Below, in pieces: positions 8,301 to 15,645 of a stretch of 30,439 bases of DNA. The notes beneath the pieces are model-generated. The model ran no database searches and was not told the origin of the DNA. It saw nothing but the letters and a program-made list of their open reading frames with translations. The translations under genes and the position numbers were made by a program. Origin of the DNA: an uncultured Pseudomonadota bacterium (GTDB taxonomy: Bacteria > Pseudomonadota > Alphaproteobacteria > RF32 > CAG-239). The DNA is taken from the NCBI GenBank assembly GCA_949295395.1, contig CASFLB010000004.1:1-30439 (forward strand), in the 5' to 3' direction. Within the stretch, counting starts at the first letter, position 1. Each line of letters opens with the position of its first letter.

Positions 8301-9078
8301 TTTCAATGACACCGGCCATTTTTATGGTTTCTTGTTTGTTCAACAAGCTTTGTTTGTCTTCGCTTGGTTTCTTGGCCGGAATTTCATTCATTATCGCTTT
8401 GGCAACCATAAATTGAACCTTCATCGCCGTTAATTCTTGCAACATTTGAACTAAATCATCGTATGTTTTATAGACGTTATATTTGTTTTTCCAGGCGCTG
8501 TTGTTGTCATCTGCGACCTCGGCTCCGTTTTCTCCGCTTAGGATATCCGTTGGCATATTTTTTACACGTTCTTTTAGGTCTGCTTCATATTCTTCCTGCA
8601 GCTTTATGGCGGCCGTATTTATTTCAATCATGGTATCTATATAGAATTGTGTTATGTTCTTATCACATTCTTGCTGGCCAGCAAAGTCTGACGTCGGATA
8701 TGTTAAAAATAAATCATACACCGCTCGTTTAACTGATTCAGGATCGTCCATCTTAGCAATGGTCGAATCGACTATTGTTCGTGTTCCTTCCAAGGGCGGT
8801 TTTTGAGCACTATTCATTACTCCCGTAAAATCATTTTTGTATTCATTGTACTTGGCTTGCAATACTTTTAATTTTTCTTGAATAATTTCTATTTTGCTGG
8901 TGGCAACCGCATTTAATTGTGTTCCAATATTGTCGATTGTATTGGCCGCGTCTGTCGCTCCGTCTAAGGTTACCGTACTTGGGCCAATAAACGGCAATAA
9001 AGCCTCTGCGGATTTCAGCGGACTAAATAAGGCCAAGAGAGTGAGAAGACCAAAATATTTTTTTATTGCCTTTTTCAT
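5353..9078 (-). CDS. Giant exported coiled-coil protein (1241 residues) of the T4SS operon
   Basis: An N-terminal signal peptide (residues 1 to about 26, ending SAEA) indicates export. Helical, charged sequence follows. There are long coiled coils at about 585-715, 1045-1110 and 1135-1190, an acidic Ser/Glu stretch at 265-310, and a less repetitive segment at about 720-1010 that may be globular. Seven cysteines (138, 368, 837, 842, 949, 978, 1238) suit an oxidising compartment. No further membrane segment, enzyme motif or LPXTG-like anchor is seen. AAGGAGGAG lies six bases before the ATG, and the start is one base from the previous stop, so it is coupled to the upstream gene. Its place among T4SS genes suggests a periplasmic or pilus-tip part, an adhesin or an exported substrate. 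I do not recognise a family. Confidence 0.82.
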   Translation of the reverse strand: MKKAIKKYFGLLTLLALFSPLKSAEALLPFIGPSTVTLDGATDAANTIDNIGTQLNAVATSKIEIIQEKLKVLQAKYNEYKNDFTGVMNSAQKPPLEGTRTIVDSTIAKMDDPESVKRAVYDLFLTYPTSDFAGQQECDKNITQFYIDTMIEINTAAIKLQEEYEADLKERVKNMPTDILSGENGAEVADDNNSAWKNKYNVYKTYDDLVQMLQELTAMKVQFMVAKAIMNEIPAKKPSEDKQSLLNKQETIKMAGVIEKRERMAFGQVSEDSGESTGYNYHYNPSEDSGVSYTTTGKTDQESPFADSRDAIKDLETISPAYNNVLKALEIHNLLQSLPSRRQNMKKYNDFVALHDKSVERVKEADKCVIQFLGRYYEDPEKSWNGVFIGEQVTDYDLREGLSGWALATYEATKEELSKEEEASTEDLYEMELDPTIDSTNLAENEGLEDKLVGQDTETGYKEKSKEEQAAENARKADMLAWNVGAEAAEMISQDQQSGKAQWGRIKASFPIWQDQKSFYGQYLTGKYQNIKDYLKQIDLRAKTSDLALILNTNQDGLGVVKSIVEDALKEAAQNIDKNDEYPKESAYSKLAQEKKEAIEKLQENKNKKMEELTAKREGIIEKLDASMLAVDELNEQINKATIEGRNEELSDEEYDVTALKTEKEKKQAEVEKYQAQLDAVDKEIEQVKQAYIKKEQEIENEYARQMAALEKTPDKVLTLGVPVIKIADLELRKAAQLRVGNIVSQANNAFSATRDYAQKLVDEALEDMLKTGDVIYTPAGGKDILSRHKKLISDLKSLNVSSIIASEPSLTSITGLAKGEELLRTAYQAALTYQICSKVKCDEADEDYFVGAERKEEDFAGPKAAPEMSTAPMREIVHFDYEDYQNIAQLVDGSISKESIINYGQKVPQVWKYMLKNPAYVEKDIDLAKALNQGGEARNFMRGGILPCVSNKKFIDAEEKKAAYYISPFENQKHTECLGLEVIKGSIGTAQANIYTLKDLELSENNQAVVEEKALASLGTPSELGSLFTYKDNKLYYNEAAKAAFSRLQEVFENEEDEEVQENMADALYIKTQFMKNQIGDFLSFAEREKEIRQHLEEIEEKITEAKTDLVEALTSAGYTPSADFDLSKEEDYNEAQSQLDDLKAQYVAEGEALLAQVTTSDFEIVNNQVESLRNSLEALKKDEDELLVLSEGTVADSAFDEKLKQERANQDVANAYQEEADKSMADQINNYPVPYCAVY

Positions 9079-9079
9079 T

Positions 9080-10276
9080 TTATTCTCCTCCTTCTTTCGT
9101 GCTTTGCGGTTTGCAAATATATTTATCTAACGAAAAGGTCGTTATATTGCTATCCGGTGCGCTGCTTACTCCGTTGTGCGAAGCCATTTCCGAAGCTGTG
9201 CTTTGTTTTAAGTCATATATTGTTAACTCTATCAACTTTGCAATCATTTTGATTTGCTCAATGCTGACTTGTGTATCTGTCGTATTGGTCGAAATAGAAC
9301 CATCTGATGTTTCGGTTCGAGCCGCAAGCTTTTTGGTATATTCCCCCATATCAGGTAATCCATTTTTGATTATGGCTGACTTAGCACCAACCTCAATAGC
9401 TGTGTTACCGGCTGTTTGTATGCGATAAAAACGTTTATTTAAGATATTTTCATTTGTTTCAACCTCGCCGGCCGCTAAAAAGTTCTTTGAGGTATTGGCT
9501 TTTAGTTCGTCCTCACTATTCATAGAACTGAGCTTTCCTTTTAGCTCGTTCATTACTTTATCTTTTTGTTCTTGCGCATACTGCTCTGCCGATGCTTTTA
9601 ACTTATCCAGCTGAGCGTTTAAATCCGTTAATTCTTGCAGCATTTCTGCCGAAATTTCTCCTTCTATCGTGCTCATCATGGCTTGGTATTCGGCGATTTT
9701 CAAATTATTTTGCTCAATTTGTTTTTCGTATTCATCTTTTTGAGAAGGATTTTTTTCAATTTCATCTTTGAGGTTTTTGTTATTTTCCTCTAAAACCGTT
9801 ATCTTTCCTTCCAACTCAGCTTTTTTGGCCGCTACTTGCTCGGCTATTTTGGCCTCAAGCTTTTCTTTTTTCTCTTCTAAATCCAACAGTTCTTGCGCAT
9901 CATTCATCTTGTCTGATATGGTGTTTTGAAGCTGTTGAAATTTTTCATTATCGCCTAAGTGTTCATCTAAAACATTTAATGTTCCATTCAACGGATCTTC
10001 TTTTATCTCATTTACGGCGTCTTCAGCTTCTTCTTTTATACTTTCAAGCTGTTTAGCCGTTTCCATAACGCCTTTGCCCATTTTGGCGGCTCTTTGAATA
10101 GCGGCGGATTCATCCATCATTTTTTTAAAATTTTCCATAAAATTGGTAATGGATGTTACAACTTCTTTGGCTAACTTACCGGCGTCAATTTTCAGCATTC
10201 CAGCCTGAGCTGACGGAATATTGCAAAGGAATATGCCGGTTATAATCGAAGCTATTAAAAATGTTGTTTTTTTCAT
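9080..10276 (-). CDS. Exported coiled-coil protein, possibly VirB5-like (398 residues)
   Basis: The signal peptide ends at PSAQA (residue 25). The mature N-terminus MLKIDAGKLAKEV resembles that of the 560-residue protein (MLPTIDVGAIAEGI) and the start of VirB5/TrbJ proteins. Residues about 100-260 form a continuous coiled coil, with many Lys/Glu heptads. The C-terminal 130 residues are mixed helical (RFYRIQTAGNTAIEVGAKSA) and end with a single mature cysteine. The gene follows the 239-residue protein by three bases, with the TAGGAG ribosome-binding site formed by its stop codon. VirB5 is a minor, tip-located pilus component of about 220 residues, so this would be an enlarged version. That role is an inference from operon position, export and the short N-terminal resemblance. 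Confidence 0.8.
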   Translation of the reverse strand: MKKTTFLIASIITGIFLCNIPSAQAGMLKIDAGKLAKEVVTSITNFMENFKKMMDESAAIQRAAKMGKGVMETAKQLESIKEEAEDAVNEIKEDPLNGTLNVLDEHLGDNEKFQQLQNTISDKMNDAQELLDLEEKKEKLEAKIAEQVAAKKAELEGKITVLEENNKNLKDEIEKNPSQKDEYEKQIEQNNLKIAEYQAMMSTIEGEISAEMLQELTDLNAQLDKLKASAEQYAQEQKDKVMNELKGKLSSMNSEDELKANTSKNFLAAGEVETNENILNKRFYRIQTAGNTAIEVGAKSAIIKNGLPDMGEYTKKLAARTETSDGSISTNTTDTQVSIEQIKMIAKLIELTIYDLKQSTASEMASHNGVSSAPDSNITTFSLDKYICKPQSTKEGGE

Positions 10277-10287
10277 CTTTATAACTC

Positions 10288-11007
10288 CTATTCCTCATCC
10301 GTTCTTTGACCGGATTTTCCACTTGCACTTACGGCCTCATACTCAAACATCGCGGCCTCCATTTGATAAATATTTATCAAACGAACCACTGTTTTGGTTA
10401 CACTATCTGCTGAGGCCTGTATCAATTTTCGCTCGTTTGTTGTGTCAATTTCTTCGGCGCCAGCGGCTTTTTCTTTGGCAATTTCACTTCTTTGTACCAG
10501 CGCAAACGCATACATTGAAGCCAATTGCTCTCTTAAAATATCATTCACCTTTTCTTGATGTTTTTGATATTCAACCGAATTTTCAACACGACTTACCTTC
10601 GGAACAATGTTTTCCTGAACGTCTTCTATCGTTGAATCTAAGTCATTAATGTCCTCAATAAATTCAGGTGCCGTGCTCAATAGTCCATCCAACGGACTGC
10701 GAATTAACCCATTTGCACTATTCCATAGAGACGCACCTTGATTGATGAGATCTTGTCCCTCACCGACAATATCATTCGCGGCATCTTTAGCATCCTGTAT
10801 GGTGCCTTTTATTCCGGTTAAATCATCTTGGATTCCTCTTTTTACATTTTGGAAATCTTCATAGTAGTTGACCAATTTCTTCTCTATCGTATCCAAAAAC
10901 TTTAAAATGTTTTGGATATTTTCAACATCAGCATAAGCCGGACGAGATAACAAAAGCCATCCCAGCGCCAAACTTATAAAAAATGTTTTTATTCGATAGA
11001 GGCTCAT
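10288..11007 (-). CDS. Exported helical protein, VirB5/TrbJ-like candidate (239 residues)
   Basis: A signal peptide ends at PAYA (residue 26). The mature protein of about 213 residues is helical throughout, with the typical size of VirB5. It opens with VENIQNILKFLDTIEKKL, contains amphipathic QDAKDAANDI helices, and has a C-terminal helix bundle (YQKHQEKVNDILREQLASMY; LINIYQMEAAMFEYEAV). It has no cysteines in the mature part. The start overlaps the stop of the preceding 560-residue gene as ATGA, and GGAG lies eight bases upstream. Of the four exported coiled-coil proteins this is the closest in size and fold to VirB5/TrbJ, which lies after virB4 in many systems. Sequence identity to a named family cannot be claimed from reading alone. 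Confidence 0.8.
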   Translation of the reverse strand: MSLYRIKTFFISLALGWLLLSRPAYADVENIQNILKFLDTIEKKLVNYYEDFQNVKRGIQDDLTGIKGTIQDAKDAANDIVGEGQDLINQGASLWNSANGLIRSPLDGLLSTAPEFIEDINDLDSTIEDVQENIVPKVSRVENSVEYQKHQEKVNDILREQLASMYAFALVQRSEIAKEKAAGAEEIDTTNERKLIQASADSVTKTVVRLINIYQMEAAMFEYEAVSASGKSGQRTDEE

Positions 11008-12686
11008 TTGTCTTCTCCGTCCTTGGCTGTTTCCTCAAGTGCGGCAGCGGCTTCAGGATCAATATCTCTTAATTTATAGGATAATGCCTCTCTGACGCTT
11101 TGATAGTAAAGCCTGTTGGCATAAACTTTTGTTAAATCAATCAAAAGCGACTGAACTTGTTCATGCATTTTTGATAACACGACAATATCATCTGTGACGG
11201 TGCTTTGAGATGATGCGGTATCCGATTTTAACGGTGCTAAAACATCATCTTTATAATGGCTTGCTCGATTTTTGGCATACATGGCTTCAGCCGCTAATGA
11301 TGATGCGTTTTCATAGAATATTAAATCAATCATTTTATCGGCTTTTTCTGCCACTTTCATGTCTGGATTTGAATTATAAGTAATCACGTCTTTAATACAT
11401 TCTTCTAAATCCTCAACCGTGGCTTTATTTATATTTATTTTACAGTATTGAGCCAATTCTTGAGATATGATGAATTCTCCCGTTGTATCATTTCTTCCGG
11501 TCGGCACATCATCCGTTAGGCTTCCCTCTTCAGCCTGAGCAAAAGAGAATCGCTCTTTAACTTCAGCGGCATAAGCATAATGCTTTTCGTCTTCCAACCC
11601 TTCGACAGAACTTGTATTAAATTCTACGGACTCCGGAATTTGCGGACGTTTACGGAATCCGCCGGTGTTTGTCGGCGTTGTTTTTTCATTATCTGCGTTT
11701 TCATTGCCACTTGGCGATGCTCCTTCGCCTTCTGTCGGAGTCACCGGAGTTTCTTCATCTTCTGTCGGAGCTGTCGGCGTTTCTTCTGGTGGAACAATAG
11801 AATTTTCATAATCTTTCAAAAGTGCCTTTAACCTTTCTATTTCAGCTAATGCCTCTTCTAAATCTTCCGGAATTTCTTCTGGAATCTCGGGTGCATTTTG
11901 ATTTTCTCCTTGTTGTTGCATCAAGAATTCTAGAGCGGCTTTGAGAGCCTCTATTTCTTCTTGCGCTTTGCGTAATTCTTCATCCGATGTTGAATTATCA
12001 TTATTTGATGATGAACTTCTCGTCGGAAGCGGAGCGTTTGCTGATTGAGGTTGCGGTGTTGACTCTGTTGATGTTGGAGCCGGTGATGTTGGCTCGCTTT
12101 GATTGTTCGGAAGTGTATCTTCTACCGTATCTTTGATGTCATCATACGTATTTTTTACATCGCCATAGGTATTTTTGGCATCATCAACCGTATCTTCGAC
12201 GTCATCAAATACATCTTCGATTGTGTCTTTAATATCATTATACGTATTTTTGGTGACATTATAGGCATTTTTGGCATCATCAATCGTATCTACAATTTCT
12301 CCTTTTGCGGCATTGAGTATTGCTAAGCCTTCTTCTAATTCGGCTTTTTCTTCTTCTATTCTTTTCTTATATTTTTCGTACTCTTCTTTGGCTTTTTGTA
12401 AATTTTCGGCTTGTTTCTTTGCTAATTCGGCCATACGAGCCGCCTCGCTTTGCGCCAGTTCCGTTAATGAACTTTTTACCTCGCCAAGTGTTGCGCTTAT
12501 TTTTCCGGTAAATTGAGTTGCCTGAACAACTGTTGAGGACTGCTTTACTAATTCTATATTTGATTTTATACCTTCCGCAATGGCGCCGACATCAATTGTC
12601 GGAAGCATATAGGCATGGCTGTTTTTTGCACAAAATCCTAAGCATATTCCCGCTATTAAACTTATTATATATCCGGTTTTTCTCAT
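11004..12686 (-). CDS. Exported coiled-coil/low-complexity protein, VirB5-like N-terminus (560 residues)
   Basis: A signal peptide ends near SHA-Y (residue 25). The mature start MLPTIDVGAIAEGIKSNIEL is reminiscent of VirB5/TrbJ. Residues 70-135 are coiled coil and 135-189 are a KNTYxD(I/V)K repeat. Residues 190-235 are Ser/Pro/Asn-rich, 236-295 a second coiled coil, and 298-345 a Pro/Thr/Glu-rich linker. The C-terminal 200 residues are helical, with Cys415 and Cys430 and an EAMYAKNRASHYKDDV segment. GGAGG lies five bases before the ATG. The 100-base gap to virB4 (12687-12786) is AT-rich; I see only a weak TTCATA/TATGCT pair there that could be an internal promoter. Function is unknown; a surface-exposed pilus-associated or periplasmic structural part is the best guess. 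Confidence 0.8.
   Translation of the reverse strand: MRKTGYIISLIAGICLGFCAKNSHAYMLPTIDVGAIAEGIKSNIELVKQSSTVVQATQFTGKISATLGEVKSSLTELAQSEAARMAELAKKQAENLQKAKEEYEKYKKRIEEEKAELEEGLAILNAAKGEIVDTIDDAKNAYNVTKNTYNDIKDTIEDVFDDVEDTVDDAKNTYGDVKNTYDDIKDTVEDTLPNNQSEPTSPAPTSTESTPQPQSANAPLPTRSSSSNNDNSTSDEELRKAQEEIEALKAALEFLMQQQGENQNAPEIPEEIPEDLEEALAEIERLKALLKDYENSIVPPEETPTAPTEDEETPVTPTEGEGASPSGNENADNEKTTPTNTGGFRKRPQIPESVEFNTSSVEGLEDEKHYAYAAEVKERFSFAQAEEGSLTDDVPTGRNDTTGEFIISQELAQYCKININKATVEDLEECIKDVITYNSNPDMKVAEKADKMIDLIFYENASSLAAEAMYAKNRASHYKDDVLAPLKSDTASSQSTVTDDIVVLSKMHEQVQSLLIDLTKVYANRLYYQSVREALSYKLRDIDPEAAAALEETAKDGEDK
12114..12284 (-). repeat. KNTYxD coding repeats in the 560-residue protein
   Basis: Residues about 135-189 contain two copies, 32 residues apart, of a DDAKN(A/T)Y segment followed by KNTYxDIKDT(I/V)ED. 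They are made of seven-residue KNTYxD units. The pattern resembles amphipathic LEA-like or apolipoprotein-like helices. The DNA repeats too, but with substitutions. Confidence 0.7.
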
Positions 12687-12786
12687 GCCAGCCTCCGTTC
12701 GCCAAATAATTTCAGGTTCTTCTCTACCTATTCTTATTATTCTAGCATATTCTTTGTTACAGTTGTATGAACTTTAGCTTAATTTA

Positions 12787-15219
12787 TCATGCAATATTTA
12801 AATATTTCGTTACAAAATTTTCTTCGCCATACTGTTTTATTAATTCTTCCACCAAAAGAACATTTTTTCGACCTGAATTATATAGTTTCAGATAAGGTCC
12901 TAAACCACTTAAGTTTACATCAAGTATGACCGATTCTCCTGTGGCCGGGCGTGACAATAATATGGCATAGGGAAAATCTTTATAACTTTTTCCGAATATA
13001 AAGTCGATTTCTCTTTGAGTTAACTTCCAGTTTTCGTAATCTTCCGGCATAGCTTGATTGTTGCGGAAGAATATTACGGTTTGACATTGTCCGCGAATAA
13101 CCTCTCCCACACCTAATTTATCAATAATATTTGGTTGTTGGAACGCACATAAGTAGGCCTGTCTTTTTTTACGGCCTTCTTGCAAACCAATTTCAAAATA
13201 ATCTCGGAACATTGGATGTTTTAACATCGGAGCGGTTTCATCAATCATAATTAATGTCGGAATTCCCTTTTCTCCCGTTTCTGACTGAATGCGGTGCATT
13301 ATATAGCTGATGACGGCCGGCGCTAAGGTTTCATCCTCAAAAATATGTGTAAAGTCAAAGGCCATAAAACGTTTTTGGCTTAAATCCAAACTATCATGTT
13401 CGGAGTTAAATATTTTGCCATATTGATCCGGATTTATCCAACGGAACAACTCTCTTCTCATGGTTCCCGTCGGAGAAAAGCAACTTTTATATAAATTGGT
13501 CATAATACGTTCTTCTGGGCGCAAATAATCAAAGGCGGTTGTGACCGCTCGGCTGATTTCTTTTTCAGACAAAGCATCGTCGGCCATTGTTATTGAACGC
13601 ATCCAGCGTTGTAAAAAGTTTCTGTTTATTTTTGTATCTTCACAGTCAAACGGATTAAGAGATACATTTTTTTCATCACCATCAAAGCCTATATAAGCGC
13701 CGCCAATTGCTCGTGTAAATATCTCTGCACCACGGTGACGATCAAAGAAGAAGACTTTTAAATCAGCATGACGCATTGCCTGTCCGGCTAAAAATGTTAA
13801 TAATGTTGTTTTTCCTTGTCCGGTTGGTCCTATAATACAACAGTGCGCCACGGCCGAATCATCTGAGGATACATGAAATTGAAAGCGGTAGGCTGAACCT
13901 GATGTGGTTCGGAAAACCGATATTGCTCCCGGACCCCAATCGCTTTTGCCAAATCCAGATGAAGGCTTATCAAAGCAAACAGCGGCTGCCACTACTCTTG
14001 ATAAATATCGATATGTTCTCGGATAGGTTTCATAGGTCGGAAATTGATTGAAAAAGGTTGCCTGCGTAACCCATCCCTCTCTGACCGGCGTGACACTAAA
14101 CAAACGGCAAATTCGCTGAACCTCACTCTCTCCGAATTCAACTTCGTCAAGTGTTGCTCCCTTTATAATTATGGTCATTGCGTATTCGGTTAGGGCCTGA
14201 TAGTCAGCATCGCTTTCTTCAATCGTTGCCAAAGCCTCCCCGTATTGATTAACAACGTCACTTGAAAAGCTTGTTATCTGTGCCATACGTTGCTGTTGCA
14301 TCAAAAGCACTCTTGCGTGAGACTTAAACATCGGTTTTATGTTATGAAGAAGTGTTAGCTCACAGTCAATGGACAACAACGCCATAATCATGGCTTCATC
14401 CATATAGTCTCCCGAGCTTCTGATGCCCATGCTTATGGCAAATTGCTCTTTATTTCCCGAAAAGAATCGGATAACACCTTCCTCACCTGTAAAATGAATA
14501 TGGTCCGCTGTTAAAAGTTCATTAAGCTGATAGCCTTCCGCACCTCTTACTTTCGGTTCGGGCTTGGTAATCGGGCTACATATTCTGGAAAAGACATATA
14601 GCGGACTTTCCGTTGCCGGACTATCGGGTGTTTCATACATAGGTGACACGCCATATTCATTCAACGTCGCTAACAAGGCCTGAGAGGCGTAGTTTAAATC
14701 TTTTAAAGCATCCGGACGATCAGGAACTGATATTACAATATAATGATTATTGGTATAAACACGGTCTAAGTTATTGTCCCATGTGGCCGATATCTGTTCA
14801 AGCAAATCGTTATTAAAGTGATTTTCATTTTGCTCCAATTCAATACGCTCTCTCAGCGTAATAACGCGGCAGACGACCTGCAAATCTGACATTCCGTCAA
14901 TCCACGACTTTCGTGCCTCCATCATGGCGGCATCCATTTCTTCCGTCACAAAGGACAAATCACGACCTTCGACCTTAAAAACGCGAGCAAAGGCTTTATT
15001 ATAGCATCTGATTGTTATGCCGTCCGACATTAGTTTGTTAAAGGGCAAAAAATCAGCCACGCGAGATTCATAGGGCTGTGGCAAAATCATGCGCCCTAAT
15101 TTTGTTGTCCAAAAGCCAATGAAAGCCGCTGCGGCAATTATTCCTGTAATTGCTACAAAAACTTCTAAGGAACTTAACCCTTGTATAAATATCTTAAAAA
15201 AGTCAAAATCAGGGCTCAA
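12787..15219 (-). CDS. virB4: VirB4 T4SS ATPase
   Basis: 810 residues, normal for VirB4. The N-terminus has a hydrophobic segment (about 17-37). The CagE/TrbE/VirB4 N-terminal domain follows, including SVPDRPDALKDLNYASQALL. The RecA-like motor has Walker A GPTGQGKTT (464-472), the conserved SLNPFD motif (520-525), Walker B TLIMIDETA (654-662) and the FQQP sensor near 693. VirB4 is the conserved energy source at the base of T4SS machines and drives pilus biogenesis and substrate transfer. The start is TTG at 15219, with AAAGGGGAA five bases upstream, and it overlaps the virB3 stop by 11 bases, so translation is coupled. All catalytic motifs are intact. Confidence 0.97.
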   Translation of the reverse strand: MSPDFDFFKIFIQGLSSLEVFVAITGIIAAAAFIGFWTTKLGRMILPQPYESRVADFLPFNKLMSDGITIRCYNKAFARVFKVEGRDLSFVTEEMDAAMMEARKSWIDGMSDLQVVCRVITLRERIELEQNENHFNNDLLEQISATWDNNLDRVYTNNHYIVISVPDRPDALKDLNYASQALLATLNEYGVSPMYETPDSPATESPLYVFSRICSPITKPEPKVRGAEGYQLNELLTADHIHFTGEEGVIRFFSGNKEQFAISMGIRSSGDYMDEAMIMALLSIDCELTLLHNIKPMFKSHARVLLMQQQRMAQITSFSSDVVNQYGEALATIEESDADYQALTEYAMTIIIKGATLDEVEFGESEVQRICRLFSVTPVREGWVTQATFFNQFPTYETYPRTYRYLSRVVAAAVCFDKPSSGFGKSDWGPGAISVFRTTSGSAYRFQFHVSSDDSAVAHCCIIGPTGQGKTTLLTFLAGQAMRHADLKVFFFDRHRGAEIFTRAIGGAYIGFDGDEKNVSLNPFDCEDTKINRNFLQRWMRSITMADDALSEKEISRAVTTAFDYLRPEERIMTNLYKSCFSPTGTMRRELFRWINPDQYGKIFNSEHDSLDLSQKRFMAFDFTHIFEDETLAPAVISYIMHRIQSETGEKGIPTLIMIDETAPMLKHPMFRDYFEIGLQEGRKKRQAYLCAFQQPNIIDKLGVGEVIRGQCQTVIFFRNNQAMPEDYENWKLTQREIDFIFGKSYKDFPYAILLSRPATGESVILDVNLSGLGPYLKLYNSGRKNVLLVEELIKQYGEENFVTKYLNIA

Positions 15220-15499
15220 ATTTATTCCCCTTTACTTTATAGAGGTTTTTTGTGACCATATGCGTTTGTCCGAAAGCCTGTATCATTGCTGAAATATGGG
15301 GTTCTTTCACGCCATAGATAACCACGGCCGCATGCCCCAATATAATTGTTGCAAAGAAAATAATCGGATTTACCCCGAAAACACCTATCGCCATAAACAT
15401 AATCGGAAACTGCACGGCAAAATTAATCATTGTCGGCAAAAAAGGCCCCCATAATATTTTTGGGGGATTGGCAACGGCTTTTAATATTCCTTCTCGCAT
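15209..15499 (-). CDS. virB3: VirB3 inner-membrane T4SS protein
   Basis: 96 residues, the usual VirB3 size. It has the family pattern of a short N-terminal helix with NPPKILWGPFLPTM, then two adjoining hydrophobic segments (about 22-40 and 42-62), and a polar tail after YGVKEPHI. VirB3 sits in the inner membrane with VirB4 and VirB8 and helps handle the pilin; in some systems it is fused to VirB4. Start ATG 15499 has GGGGAG six bases upstream. The coding end overlaps the virB4 start, a very common virB3-virB4 arrangement. Confidence 0.93.
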   Translation of the reverse strand: MREGILKAVANPPKILWGPFLPTMINFAVQFPIMFMAIGVFGVNPIIFFATIILGHAAVVIYGVKEPHISAMIQAFGQTHMVTKNLYKVKGNKFEP

Positions 15500-15545
15500 T
15501 TCCGGCTCCCCTAATTTCTTTCAGATTAGGCTTTTAATTTTATGT

Positions 15546-15603
15546 TTGCAAGCCTCTCTTGCAGTTATACACTTCATCGGAGAAAGCCATCTTTCTCCGA
15601 TGA
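15546..15603 (-). terminator. Tandem stem-loops between the pilin-chimera gene and virB3
   Basis: This lies in the 146-base gap 15500-15645. A perfect 13-bp stem (15574-15586 with 15591-15603, loop of 4) is followed in minus-strand order by a 6-bp stem (15547-15552 with 15558-15563). No U-run follows on the minus strand. A processing or stabilising hairpin, or partial read-through attenuation, is therefore more likely than full termination, because virB3 lies directly downstream. Confidence 0.5.
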
Positions 15604-15645
15604 TAGTATAGCCTTTTATTTATGAAAAAGACGTTAATTTTACTT

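Noticed and set aside
12099..12326. Plus-strand frame with repeated hydrophobic IFDVI/IFGII units
   Set aside because: It is the antisense shadow of the KNTYxD repeats in the 560-residue gene.
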